Shown here one piece after another: positions 8,876 through 16,864 of a stretch of DNA of 64,000 bases; the first letter of the stretch is position 1; each line of letters opens with the position of its first letter. The notes under the pieces are model-generated. The model was not told where the DNA came from. It searched no databases and saw only the letters and a list, made by a program, of their open reading frames with translations. The position numbers and the translations under genes were made by a program. Origin of the DNA: DATIYF01 sp035517775 (GTDB lineage: Bacteria > Acidobacteriota > Terriglobia > Terriglobales > Acidobacteriaceae); NCBI GenBank assembly GCA_035517775.1, contig DATIYF010000089.1:20408-84407 (forward strand), read 5' to 3'.

Positions 8876-9365
8876 GCCGCCCAAGCGCCGGCAGCTGGCG
8901 CTTGATGTCTTCTACGATCTGTAGTGGCGGCTTGCCGATGTCTTCCGCGATGGCATCTTCCGGTTCCTGCAGGTCGCGGAACTGGCCCTCGAGAATCGCG
9001 GCGGTGGCGAAGTGCCCGTGCCTCGCTCGCAAGCGTTCTGCGATCAGCTCGAAACCGCCCTTGAGATACACGAAACTGACCTCAGGGCTGAGCTTCAGCT
9101 CATCTCGATAGCTTTGCTTCAACGCGGAACAGGCCACAACCAGACTCTTGCCTTGTGCCATCCGTTCTTCGATAGCCGTGCGGACTGCCCTCAGCCACGG
9201 CAGGCGGTCGGCGTCGGTAAGGCTGATTCCACGGTGCATCTTCTCGACATTCGCCGCCGGGTGCAGGCTGTCTCCATCAAGGAACTCCCAACCCAGTTCC
9301 CGGGCCAGGCGGCTGCCAACGGTGCTCTTGCCCGAGCCCGTGACCCCCATCACAATGACGATCAT
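8853..9365 (-). CDS. gntK: Gluconokinase
   Basis: The protein has 170 residues with P-loop GVTGSGKST at residues 7-15, DGDSLHP (substrate region), LTDADRLPWL and the ACSALKQSYRD motif, all hallmarks of bacterial GntK. It phosphorylates gluconate to 6-phosphogluconate for the pentose-phosphate or Entner-Doudoroff routes. Its ATG overlaps the stop of the upstream metallo-hydrolase gene by 4 nt (ATGA), so the two are translationally coupled. No gluconate transporter or GntR regulator lies nearby. Confidence 0.93.
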   Translation of the reverse strand: MIVIVMGVTGSGKSTVGSRLARELGWEFLDGDSLHPAANVEKMHRGISLTDADRLPWLRAVRTAIEERMAQGKSLVVACSALKQSYRDELKLSPEVSFVYLKGGFELIAERLRARHGHFATAAILEGQFRDLQEPEDAIAEDIGKPPLQIVEDIKRQLPALGRQKHERRN

Positions 9366-10384
9366 TTGCCGTACGTCTTCGCAAACTTATTGCGCGCGTT
9401 TTCCACGGTGAAGGCGCCATCGCGCTCAGCCTGCACCTTGATGAAGTGGCCCGCATCCGGCTTGTCTGCGAGGTTGGCGATGAACCTCTCATCCACGTTG
9501 TGGGCCGGACCAGCGTCCTCGGCGCGGTGCAGCTGCCAGAAGCCTTCGAGGCCGGGCGAATCGTGCACGGTCTGCCAGGCCTCGGGACTGCCCCCCTTGT
9601 GCGCGCCATTATCCATAATGGCAACCCGGGGGTGCAGCGCCCATACCAGCGACTTGCTGTTGGAGAGATTCATGCCGTGATGCGAGATTAGAAACAGGTC
9701 AACAGTCCCAACCAGATTATTTGGGCATACGAGTTCCACTTCCTTGCGCTTGGTCAGATCGCCAAGATCAAGAAAGCGGAATTTTCCGTAGGTAACGAGC
9801 ACGCCCAGCGAGCGCGCATTCTCTGATTTATCCACCGGCCATTGGGGCTGATCTGCGCAATAGGGATTTGCCTCTCCCGCCCCGGGCAGGGGTGTGGAGA
9901 TGAATTCGCCGTCGGCGGTCAATACCTGCACCTGAATTCCCTTGAAGGGCAGGCCCTCGCCGGGTTGGAGGGTCATGTGAGCCGCATGCGCGACCACCTT
10001 CTGGTAGGCCGCGTAGTTGGCGCGCGTGTCGTCGGAGTCTTCCCGATTGGGGCCATGGTCCACAAATTCCCCGATCTTGATGCGCTGGGCTAGCTGCGTC
10101 ACGCCGCCCACGTGATCGTCGTGGTAGTGGGTAATGAGCACGTAGTCGAGCTGCTTGAGGTGGGCCGCCTTGGCCGCGGCGATGATTCTCTCTGCATCCC
10201 GGCCATTGAAATCACCCCAGCCGGTATCCACCAGCAGCGATTGGTGGAGAGGGCTCACGATCAGCGTGGCCTGCCCGCCTTCCACGTCCACGAAATAGAT
10301 TTGCAGAGGCCGGTTTCCGGCCCAGAGGCCAGGCGCTAGCCAGAGGGCGAGCAGCATAGCAAAAGCGGGCAAAGAGTGGCGCAT
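9362..10384 (-). CDS. Exported metallo-beta-lactamase-fold hydrolase (ComEC-like domain)
   Basis: A signal peptide (about residues 1-22) precedes a metallo-beta-lactamase fold of 340 residues in total. The first strands (LQIYFVDVEGGQATLIVSP) and LITHYHDDHVGG give the HxHxDH metal site; LDLGDLTKRKE and LISHHGMNLSNS supply the later Asp and His ligands. The arrangement resembles the detached C-terminal domain of ComEC/Rec2, often called competence-protein-like hydrolase, but with export to the periplasm. The substrate is unknown. It is translationally coupled to gntK, yet no functional link is obvious. Confidence 0.8.
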   Translation of the reverse strand: MRHSLPAFAMLLALWLAPGLWAGNRPLQIYFVDVEGGQATLIVSPLHQSLLVDTGWGDFNGRDAERIIAAAKAAHLKQLDYVLITHYHDDHVGGVTQLAQRIKIGEFVDHGPNREDSDDTRANYAAYQKVVAHAAHMTLQPGEGLPFKGIQVQVLTADGEFISTPLPGAGEANPYCADQPQWPVDKSENARSLGVLVTYGKFRFLDLGDLTKRKEVELVCPNNLVGTVDLFLISHHGMNLSNSKSLVWALHPRVAIMDNGAHKGGSPEAWQTVHDSPGLEGFWQLHRAEDAGPAHNVDERFIANLADKPDAGHFIKVQAERDGAFTVENARNKFAKTYGK

Positions 10385-10593
10385 CAGGTTCTCCCACTAT
10401 GGAATCGGCGGCACGGCGGAGCTACAGAGTATCACCGGAGCGCTTTCTTGCGCGGGAGTGCGGAGCCAGGAAGCACGCGCTAACGCACAGCTATATGTGA
10501 GCCCAGTCACATCGGGCATGGGGTGGTTCGCCCCACAATTTCCTCAGAGACAGGGAGCGGCCCCCGCACCCTGAGCTCCGGGAGGAAGCGGCC

Positions 10594-11265
10594 ATGTTCG
10601 AACAGGAAGTCGAGATGGAAAAACGCCAGTCCTCGATTGTTCCCCTGCTTTTGATTGTCGGCCTCACCGTAGGTCTGGTTGCCGTCGCAGCCTATTACCT
10701 GGTGGAAAGCCGCAAGGTGCTGGGCACTCCGGAAGCCGCGAACCTCAGCCTGCAGGTGCTTCAGGCCCAGGGCCCGGACACACTCCGGTTTGCCACCGGC
10801 CTGGTCCATGAGAGCGTGAACGAGAAGCCTCGCGACCCCCATTACCGGTTGCTGGAGAAGATCGGCGTTCTCAAACTGGGCAAGGCGTCGGGCTGGAAGG
10901 TGCCCGTTTCGCTGACCCCGAAAGGCGAGCAGCTGCTGACCCAGATCCCCGGGGTCAAGCAAACCCAGGAGAAGGATGGCACGACCAGCTACGTCGTGCC
11001 CCTGGCGCAGCGCCGGCTGGTGGATGTCTCGAAAATTAGCATGATTAACTCCGAGCATGCCGCCATCGTGTTCACGTGGAAATGGGAGCCAAACGCGCTC
11101 GGCCAGAATTTTGACGCTGGCAGCTCCGTGGTCCAGTCGTTCAATACCTGGGACCGCGCCACGCTGATTCAGAAGTATGGCGCGGATTTCTTCGGGCAGG
11201 CGCCTGCAACCTTGACCTTCAACGCGGTGAAGTTGAACGGAAGTTGGCAGATCGCGAGCGAGTAG
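10594..11265 (+). CDS. Membrane-anchored protein of unknown function
   Basis: The protein has 223 residues and one N-terminal membrane helix (about residues 14-36), then an apparently extracytoplasmic domain (no cysteines seen). The ATG at 10594 has GGGAGG at good spacing; an in-frame ATG at 10615 would still retain the helix. The globular part has LTPKGEQLL, a WKWEPNALGQ segment and a final LTFNAVKLNGSWQIASE. The last element resembles small beta-rich NTF2- or lipocalin-like closing strands, so a ligand-binding or inhibitor-like role is possible but speculative. The adjacent convergent gene encodes an NTF2-like protein. Confidence 0.65.
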   Translation: MFEQEVEMEKRQSSIVPLLLIVGLTVGLVAVAAYYLVESRKVLGTPEAANLSLQVLQAQGPDTLRFATGLVHESVNEKPRDPHYRLLEKIGVLKLGKASGWKVPVSLTPKGEQLLTQIPGVKQTQEKDGTTSYVVPLAQRRLVDVSKISMINSEHAAIVFTWKWEPNALGQNFDAGSSVVQSFNTWDRATLIQKYGADFFGQAPATLTFNAVKLNGSWQIASE

Positions 11266-11284
11266 GAAAGGCTCGCAGTGCTGT

Positions 11285-11324
11285 GAGCGCGGGAGGAAGT
11301 GCTGCTGCGGCGCCTCCCGCGCTC
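11285..11324. terminator. Strong GC hairpin between convergent genes
   Basis: A perfect 12-bp stem, GAGCGCGGGAGG/CCTCCCGCGCTC, surrounds a 16-nt loop in the gap between two convergent genes. It lacks a U-tract, so it may act as a bidirectional transcript-end stabiliser rather than a classic terminator. Confidence 0.5.
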
Positions 11325-11332
11325 GGGCGCAA

Positions 11333-11770
11333 TCACTTCATCAGCAGATTGGTGTGGCTGGCTACGCACTGCCACTGGTCACCGCTCTGGATCCAGGTAT
11401 CGGTAAAGCGGCCGAAGTGCTCGAACGGCTTTCCTTTGTAGGTCCCTTTGGTGTGATAGGTGCCGAAGACTACCGCCGCTTGCGAGTAAAGGTGCACGCT
11501 CACATCGTCATTGGCGATCAGGCTGGCGTGATAGGCGGGATCTTGCAGATCGTTTAGGAAAGCGGCCTTGTTCATCACCGTTCCATCGTAGTCGGTGTAA
11601 ACGAAAGAGTCCGCCACCAGGCTTTGCAAGGCCCGGGCGTCATGGTGAAGCTGGGCCTGGTTCCAGGCGTTTTCCAGCGCGATGAGTTTGCTCTGTGCGG
11701 CGCCGCCGTTGTTCTGCGCCAGGGCAGGAACTGTAAACAAGAGAACGAGCCATAGGGACCGGAGTTTCAT
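11333..11770 (-). CDS. Secreted NTF2-like (DUF4440/SnoaL-type) protein
   Basis: Starting at MKLRSLWLV, a signal peptide ends near ALAQ (residue 19), followed by about 125 residues of NTF2-like fold. Signatures are ALENAWNQAQLHHDARAL (helical start), LVADSFVYTDYDGTVMNKA, and the closing RFTDTWIQSGDQWQCVASH strand pair. Members of DUF4440 include small enzymes and ligand-binding proteins, so no reaction can be assigned. The open frame extends upstream to 11854, but those residues are basic and unlike a leader, so I chose the shorter start. Confidence 0.75.
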   Translation of the reverse strand: MKLRSLWLVLLFTVPALAQNNGGAAQSKLIALENAWNQAQLHHDARALQSLVADSFVYTDYDGTVMNKAAFLNDLQDPAYHASLIANDDVSVHLYSQAAVVFGTYHTKGTYKGKPFEHFGRFTDTWIQSGDQWQCVASHTNLLMK

Positions 11771-12025
11771 CTGCTTTTTCTTTCGGCCGAATTCGCCTGC
11801 TACTGTTTTGCCCCAGCGCCTGCTTTCGGGCAAGTGACTTTGGTGGCGTAGCACTAGCGCGGTGGTGTATGGCCGGTCGCCGCGTGCGCAGCAGCGCAGT
11901 CATACGCAGCATTTCAGCGCTTCCCAAAGCGGCGTGTCTTGGCTTCCTTAGTTCCGGCCAAAATTTATTCCGACCGCGGGTCACCATCCGCGGAGTGGAT
12001 TAAAATAGGGTTAGGAGCAATCCCG

Positions 12026-12262
12026 TTGGCAAAATTTGAAGACTGCCTGCAGCGCCTGGAAAAGATTGTCCAGGAGCTGGAAAAGGGCGAAGTGCCGCTG
12101 GAAAAGTCGCTGACCCTCTTCGAGGAGGGAATGCAACTCTCGGCGGCGTGCCGCAAAGAGCTGGAAGAAGCCGAAGGCAAGGTGGAAATCCTGCTCAAGC
12201 AAAACGGGAAGCTCCAGGCCGAACCGTTCGAGCCCCTCACCGGAAAGGCGCCGAAAAAGTAA
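12026..12262 (+). CDS. xseB: Exodeoxyribonuclease VII small subunit
   Basis: The 78-residue protein, from a TTG start preceded by AGGAG, is an all-helical coiled coil: KFEDCLQRLEKIVQELEKGE, PLEKSLTLFEEGMQLSAAC and CRKELEEAEGKVEIL. These are textbook XseB signatures. XseB associates with XseA to form the nuclease that degrades single-stranded DNA into oligonucleotides. The open frame extends upstream to 11939, but that longer N-terminus does not match the family. XseA is not in the window. An often-linked gene, the prenyl diphosphate synthase, lies 0.7 kb downstream, which is a common bacterial pairing (xseB-ispA). Confidence 0.93.
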   Translation: MAKFEDCLQRLEKIVQELEKGEVPLEKSLTLFEEGMQLSAACRKELEEAEGKVEILLKQNGKLQAEPFEPLTGKAPKK

Positions 12263-12375
12263 GCGCCACCCCCGGGTCGTCGTCGCTCGTGATGTTCAAC
12301 AACTGCCGGGTGCGCGTGCGCACTTTGCAGCTAGCTGTGGCCGTAAGACGATGGTCATTTTCACGGGGGTAGGTC

Positions 12376-12747
12376 ATGGAACGCGCCAGCGTAATTCTTC
12401 TGCAAGGGAATCCCCGGCTTTCTCAGACCCTGATTGCCGGCTTATCCCGGAAATTTCAATCCGTTCGGGAGGCGCGCTCGCTGGGCGACCTGCGGGTCGC
12501 GGCCGCCAAGCACCGTGCCGAAGTTCTGATCGTAGATATGGAGGTCGCCTCCGTTTCCGACGTCGAGCATCTCACCCAGGAGTTTCCCGGCGTCTCGATT
12601 GTCTGCAATCATCGGCTCGCCGATGAATCGCTGTGGACCAAAGCCTTGAGCGTGGGAGCGGCAGATTGCTGCCCCTCCTGTGATCCCGGCAGCATTCTGC
12701 GCGCCGCCCTGCGGGTTGTGCCGCAGGCTCGGCGCATGGCAGCATAA
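12376..12747 (+). CDS. Degenerate receiver-like protein
   Basis: A 123-residue alpha/beta protein with the pattern of a response-regulator receiver: VILLQGNPRLSQTLIAGL, then VLIVDMEVASV with a candidate phosphoacceptor Asp (about residue 55), then GVSIVCNH and ALSVGAADCC. The usual acidic pair after strand 1 is replaced (LQGN) and the conserved Lys after strand 5 is missing (ADCCPSC). It is therefore probably a pseudo-receiver that does not follow the standard phosphorylation cycle. Four cysteines cluster in its second half (CNH and CCPSC), raising the possibility of metal or redox sensing (inference). It sits between xseB and the prenyl synthase without obvious partner. Start has only a weak AGG upstream. 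Confidence 0.6.
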   Translation: MERASVILLQGNPRLSQTLIAGLSRKFQSVREARSLGDLRVAAAKHRAEVLIVDMEVASVSDVEHLTQEFPGVSIVCNHRLADESLWTKALSVGAADCCPSCDPGSILRAALRVVPQARRMAA

Positions 12748-12764
12748 GAAATCAGCAAAACCAG

Positions 12765-12789
12765 AAGGACGCCGCAGAGTGGCGCCTTT
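12765..12789 (+). terminator. Weak terminator-like hairpin
   Basis: AAGGACGCC and GGCGCCTT pair with one bulged A around GCAGAGT and are followed by TCCTTGCCTCTTTT. It lies between the receiver-like gene and the prenyl synthase gene. A pyrimidine-rich stretch follows (TTTCCTTTGCGCCCTTTGGGG), resembling widely scattered intergenic repeats. Confidence 0.4.
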
Positions 12790-12926
12790 CCTTGCCTCTT
12801 TTACGTTTCCTTTGCGCCCTTTGGGGATATTCTCCGCGGTCTTGGCGGCTTGATGTCGTGCTTTCCCTCTTCCCGAAAAGCTCTCCCCGCCTTAAGCTTC
12901 TGCCTTGCTATACTCACGTTTCTCGC

Positions 12927-13808
12927 ATGCTCAAAGAGACTCTGGAACGAGGCCAGGCCCTGACCGATGCGGCGCTGGAGCGCCTGCTGCCCGCGGCCTC
13001 GCAACCTCCGGTAAAGATTCACCAGGCGATGCGGCACAGTGTATTTGCCGGCGGCAAGCGGCTGCGGCCAATTCTTTGCCTGGAAACCGGACGTATGGTC
13101 GCCGGCACGCTGCCTGCTGGCATTGACGAGCTCGGCGCAGCCCTCGAAATGCTGCATACCTACTCGCTGATCCATGACGACCTGCCCGCGCTCGATAACG
13201 ACGACCTGCGCCGCGGCCGGCCTACCTGCCACAAAGTTTTCGGCGAAGCGCTGGCCATTCTGGCGGGTGATGCCTTGCAGACCCAGGCCTACGAGGTGCT
13301 GGCGAAGCTTCACTGTCGGCCCGAGGCGCGTGTGCGCATTATCTCCGAAATCGCCCACGGCACCGGCACCGTCGAGGGCATGATCGGCGGGCAGGTGGTG
13401 GATCTCGAGGCCGAGCACACCAGGCCTGACCTCAAGATGCTCGAATACATCCATCGCTCGAAGACCGCGGCCTTGATCACTGCCAGCGTGGTGAGTGGCG
13501 GAATCTATGCCGGGGTTGCCGATGCGAAAGTGGCTGAACTGCGTTCCTTCGGGCAATCCATCGGCTTGGCCTTTCAGATTGTGGATGACGTGCTTGACGT
13601 GACACAAACCTCCGAGCAATTGGGCAAGACCGCAGGCAAAGACACCGCTGCGGAAAAAGTGACTTACCCGGCGCTTTTCGGCATAGAGGAATCTCTGAAA
13701 AAGGCCGACGGGCTGGCAGATTCGGCCTGCGCCTCGCTCGCAGGCTTTGGCGCGCGCGCCGAAGCCTTGCAATCGCTGGCGCGCTTTCTGGTGGAAAGAA
13801 AGAAGTGA
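12927..13808 (+). CDS. ispA: Short-chain (E)-prenyl diphosphate synthase, farnesyl/geranylgeranyl type
   Basis: The protein has 293 residues. The first Asp-rich motif DDLPALD (residues about 84-90, with the two-residue insertion typical of bacterial farnesyl synthases) is flanked by YSLIHDD, as in IspA, and the second is FQIVDDVLD. GGKRLRP (IPP binding) and GTGTVEGMIGGQVVD complete the family signature. It condenses isopentenyl diphosphate with allylic diphosphates to give C15 or C20 products used for quinone, undecaprenyl or hopanoid synthesis. The start at MLKETLERG lacks a clear Shine-Dalgarno, but the upstream open frame contains no family sequence. Confidence 0.9.
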   Translation: MLKETLERGQALTDAALERLLPAASQPPVKIHQAMRHSVFAGGKRLRPILCLETGRMVAGTLPAGIDELGAALEMLHTYSLIHDDLPALDNDDLRRGRPTCHKVFGEALAILAGDALQTQAYEVLAKLHCRPEARVRIISEIAHGTGTVEGMIGGQVVDLEAEHTRPDLKMLEYIHRSKTAALITASVVSGGIYAGVADAKVAELRSFGQSIGLAFQIVDDVLDVTQTSEQLGKTAGKDTAAEKVTYPALFGIEESLKKADGLADSACASLAGFGARAEALQSLARFLVERKK

Positions 13809-13878
13809 CCTGGCCGGGCGCCCCTCTGCTTGCCTGTCTCCTGTATGGTAAAAATAGAGGTCTTCCAACGAGGAACGC

Positions 13879-14631
13879 TTGACTGATTTGTCCTCTCCTC
13901 CGCTCGATGTACTGGCCGTTGCCGCCCATCGCGACGATGTGGAGCAGACCTGCGGCGGCACCCTGCTCAAAATGGCGCAACTTGGCTATCGCGCCGGAAT
14001 TCTCGACCTCACCCAGGGCGAAATGGGCACGCGCGGTACCGCGGAAGACCGCGCCCGCGAAGCCGCCGAGGCGGCGAAGATTCTGCGCGTCTGCTGGCGG
14101 CAGGCGCTCGATATTCCCGACGGCCGGGTGGAAAACACCTGGGAGAACCGCCTGAAGGTGGCGCGGGTGATTCGCGAGCAGCGCCCGCGCGTGCTCATCA
14201 TTCCCTACTGGCAGGGCCGTCACCCGGATCACTATTCCTCTTCGGTTCTGGGCTATGAGGCTTGTTTTCAGGCCGGCCTGGGCAAGCTGGTGCTTACCCG
14301 GCAGGGGGCAACTGACGATCCTCTGCCTCCTCATCGCCCCTTCAAAATTCTCTATTCCTCGCTTTATTACGACGCCCGCCCCACCTTCGTAGTGGATATC
14401 ACCGAGCAATTCGAGGCGCGCTTCCGCTCGCTTATGGCTTACCGATCGCAGTTCGCGGATCAGGAAGCCGGCAAAGACATCTTCCCTGCTGAAAAAGAGA
14501 TTCGTTCCCGCGTCGAAGCCATGGCTCGCTACTACGGCATGCTGGCCGGCGTCACCTATGGCGAGCCCTACGTGCAGAAGGAAGTCGGCCTGGTGGAAGA
14601 CGTCACCCTGATTCCGGTGAAGTCCGTGTAA
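13879..14631 (+). CDS. bshB1: PIG-L family deacetylase, BshB1-like
   Basis: The 250-residue protein begins at a TTG preceded by GAGGAA. The AHRDDVE motif (residues about 16-22) replaces the usual AHPDDxE metal site of PIG-L/LmbE deacetylases, and a later GRHPDHYSSS carries the distal His. LTQGEMGTRGT, LDIPDGRVENT and the family-wide RVLIIPYWQGRHPDH segment match BshB1, which removes acetate from N-acetyl-glucosaminyl-malate in bacillithiol synthesis. The partner genes bshA and bshC are not in the window, so an alternative PIG-L substrate is possible. The Pro-to-Arg change in the motif is unusual but leaves the Asp-Asp pair intact. Confidence 0.78.
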   Translation: MTDLSSPPLDVLAVAAHRDDVEQTCGGTLLKMAQLGYRAGILDLTQGEMGTRGTAEDRAREAAEAAKILRVCWRQALDIPDGRVENTWENRLKVARVIREQRPRVLIIPYWQGRHPDHYSSSVLGYEACFQAGLGKLVLTRQGATDDPLPPHRPFKILYSSLYYDARPTFVVDITEQFEARFRSLMAYRSQFADQEAGKDIFPAEKEIRSRVEAMARYYGMLAGVTYGEPYVQKEVGLVEDVTLIPVKSV

Positions 14632-14680
14632 CTGAGAACCGGGAGCTATCGGCCGAGGACTCTTCCCGCTCCTTGACGGC

Positions 14681-15373
14681 CTATCTCTTCACCGCCACCG
14701 CCACGCCATCCCTGATCGGCAAAATGGTCGTAAACAAGTCGGGCGATTTATAGAGCAGCCGGTTGAATTCCAGAATTGCCTTGAGCTTCGGGTCGGTTGG
14801 GTTCTTCTGCGTGACTTCACCATTCCACAAAACATTGTCGGTGACAAAGAGCCCGCCCCGGCGCAGCCGCGGCAGCGCCAGCCGAAACACGCGCGGATAA
14901 TCTTCCTTATCCACATCGTTGAAGATCACATCGAACTGCTGCTTCTCTTCCGAGAGCAATTCCAGCGCGTCCCCAATCTTGAGGGTGATCTGTTTGCTCA
15001 CGCCCGCGCGGGCAAAATAGCCGCCAGCCTCTTCCGCATTCTTGCGGTCGGAATCGGTGTAAAACACGCGGCCATCCTCACCCACCGCCCGCGCCCACCA
15101 GAGGGTCGAATATCCGATGGCCGAGCCGAGTTCAAAGACCGTCTTGGCCCCGATCATCAGCGCCAGTTGGTGAAGCACTCGCCCTACCGCCGGGCCGACA
15201 ATCGGAATGCTGCGCCGGGTGGCCTCGGCCTCCATCTGGCGGAGCACTTCGTCGCGCGGCGGCAGCATTTCGTAGAGATAGTCATCCACGCCAGGATAAG
15301 TAATTCCTTCCTCGCGCCACTCGGGACGTATTTGGGGTGGCATTGCCTTAACTTTCCCTCGGGAATCTGCCAT
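14681..15373 (-). CDS. SAM-dependent O-methyltransferase (class I, family 3-like)
   Basis: The protein has 230 residues. Motif I is VFELGSAIGYSTLWWA (SAM binding), followed by YTDSDRKNAEEAGGYF, and FDVIFNDVDKEDYP holds the catalytic/metal-binding Asp region typical of catechol-type O-methyltransferases. The closing GVAVAVKR strand also matches. GGGAGG is 5 nt before the ATG at 15373. It lies 29 bp behind a UPF0173 metallo-hydrolase on the same strand and is likely cotranscribed. The acceptor is unknown; families like this methylate catechols, flavonoids or small phenols. Confidence 0.85.
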   Translation of the reverse strand: MADSRGKVKAMPPQIRPEWREEGITYPGVDDYLYEMLPPRDEVLRQMEAEATRRSIPIVGPAVGRVLHQLALMIGAKTVFELGSAIGYSTLWWARAVGEDGRVFYTDSDRKNAEEAGGYFARAGVSKQITLKIGDALELLSEEKQQFDVIFNDVDKEDYPRVFRLALPRLRRGGLFVTDNVLWNGEVTQKNPTDPKLKAILEFNRLLYKSPDLFTTILPIRDGVAVAVKR

Positions 15374-15402
15374 CTATCCTCCCACTGACGATCGCGAATC
15401 CT

Positions 15403-16107
15403 TCAATTGCCAAGGGTCTGCCCCGGCTTCATTTCTACAATCTCTACCCCAGAGGCCAGCTTCTCGAGTGCGCCAGGCGTTCCCGTGAGCAGGGGAAAGG
15501 TCCCGAAGTGCATAGGGATTACAATTTTCGGCTGCAGCAACTTGCAGGCGTACGCGGCCTCGCGCGGGCCCATGGTGAAATGATCGCCGATGGGCAGCAT
15601 GGCAATCTCGGGCGCGTAGAGTTCGCGAATGATCTGCATATCGCCGAACACGGCCGTGTCGCCGGCGTGGTAAATCTTCACTCCATTGGGAAACTCGATC
15701 ACGTAGCCGCAGGCTTCGCCGCCATAGATGATCTGCCCTTGGTCGAGAATTCCGCACGAGTGGTCGGCATGCACCATGGTGACTTTGATATCTCCAACGC
15801 TCTGCGTGCCGCCCTTGTTCATGGGCGCGATCTGCTTGACGCCCTTCTTCTCCAGCCAGGCGCACAGCTCGAAGATGCCCACCGCCACTGGATTGTGCTT
15901 CCTGGCTATTTCGACTGCGTCGCCAATGTGATCGCCGTGCCCGTGAGTGCAAAGCAGCACATCCACTTTCTTGACGTCTTTCTCCGCCGCCGGGCACATG
16001 GGATTGCCCATTACCCAGGGATCTACCAGCACCGTCTTGCCGCCTGGCGTCTCGATGCGAAAAGTCGCATGCCCCAGCCACGTAAGTCTGATTCCTTTAA
16101 GATTCAT
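15403..16107 (-). CDS. UPF0173 family metal-dependent hydrolase
   Basis: The 234-residue protein has a metallo-beta-lactamase fold. GIRLTWLGHATFRIET is the UPF0173 opening, THGHGDHIGDA gives the HxHxDH site, HAGDTAVFGDM supplies the bridging Asp, and IPMHFGTFPLL the last His. Length matches the family (about 225-235). No signal peptide, so it is cytoplasmic. Substrates of this widespread family remain unknown. It leads a probable two-gene operon with the O-methyltransferase. Confidence 0.88.
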   Translation of the reverse strand: MNLKGIRLTWLGHATFRIETPGGKTVLVDPWVMGNPMCPAAEKDVKKVDVLLCTHGHGDHIGDAVEIARKHNPVAVGIFELCAWLEKKGVKQIAPMNKGGTQSVGDIKVTMVHADHSCGILDQGQIIYGGEACGYVIEFPNGVKIYHAGDTAVFGDMQIIRELYAPEIAMLPIGDHFTMGPREAAYACKLLQPKIVIPMHFGTFPLLTGTPGALEKLASGVEIVEMKPGQTLGN

Positions 16108-16131
16108 CGCTTCTTTTCTTTCCTGGCAGTC

Positions 16132-16239
16132 AGCATTCAGCGGTCAGCGCTCAGTCACGACAGCTACCTGCATGACTGCTTCGCGATTTGTAAACGCCTG
16201 CACCCGGTCCGCGCGAAGCGGAGCTGACTGCTGAATGCT
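16132..16239. repeat. Nested imperfect inverted repeat upstream of hpt
   Basis: AGCATTCAGCGGTCAGC at 16132-16148 and its near-complement (16 of 17 bases) at 16223-16239 flank a second perfect inverted repeat, GCTTCGCG (16179-16186) and CGCGAAGC (16212-16219). The whole can fold as a long hairpin in the 170-bp gap between divergent genes. It looks like a degenerate non-autonomous intergenic element. Confidence 0.5.
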
Positions 16240-16277
16240 TAGTGCTGAGTTCGACAGCTAGTTTAATATGAACCCCC

Positions 16278-16829
16278 GTGATCGAGCTAAAGGTGCTCAT
16301 CCGGCGGGAGCAGATCGCGCAGCGCGTGGCCGAACTGGGCGCGCAGATCACGCGCGATTTTTCCAGCGAAGCCATCATCCTGATCGGCGTCCTGAAAGGC
16401 GCGGCCATTTTTCTTAGCGACCTTGCCCGCCAGGTGCAGTTGGATGCCACTTTTGACTTCATTGGCGTTTCCAGCTACGGCGCCCGGCCCGACCCTGACC
16501 ACGAACTGCGCCATGGCTGGGATTCCACCGGCGAGGTGCGCCTGACCAAGGATGTGGATCAATCCGTGAAGGGCAAGAACGTGATTCTGGTCGAAGATAT
16601 TCTCGATACCGGCCTCACCCTGACTTTTCTTAAGAACATCCTTCTGGCCCACGGGCCGAAGACATTTCGCATCGCTGCCCTGCTCGATAAGCCCTCGCGC
16701 CGCCGGCTGCCTATGCGGGCCGACTATCTGGGGTTCACTATTCCCGATGAATTTGTGGTCGGCTATGGGCTCGACTTCGCCGAGATGTATCGCAACCTGC
16801 CTGATATCTGCATTTTGCCGCGCGAGTAG
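16278..16829 (+). CDS. hpt: Hypoxanthine phosphoribosyltransferase
   Basis: The 183-residue protein starts at a GTG. VILVEDILDTGLTL is the PRPP-binding loop, LIGVLKGAAIFLSDLAR the substrate-binding N-terminal segment, and GVSSYGARPD matches the flexible active-site loop. These define HGPRT, which salvages hypoxanthine (and often guanine) to nucleotides. No strong Shine-Dalgarno is seen. It is followed after 35 bp by a GAF/SpoIIE phosphatase gene on the same strand. Confidence 0.93.
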   Translation: MIELKVLIRREQIAQRVAELGAQITRDFSSEAIILIGVLKGAAIFLSDLARQVQLDATFDFIGVSSYGARPDPDHELRHGWDSTGEVRLTKDVDQSVKGKNVILVEDILDTGLTLTFLKNILLAHGPKTFRIAALLDKPSRRRLPMRADYLGFTIPDEFVVGYGLDFAEMYRNLPDICILPRE

Positions 16830-16864
16830 ATGGCGGTGCGGCGGCTGATATCATAGAGCCTCCC

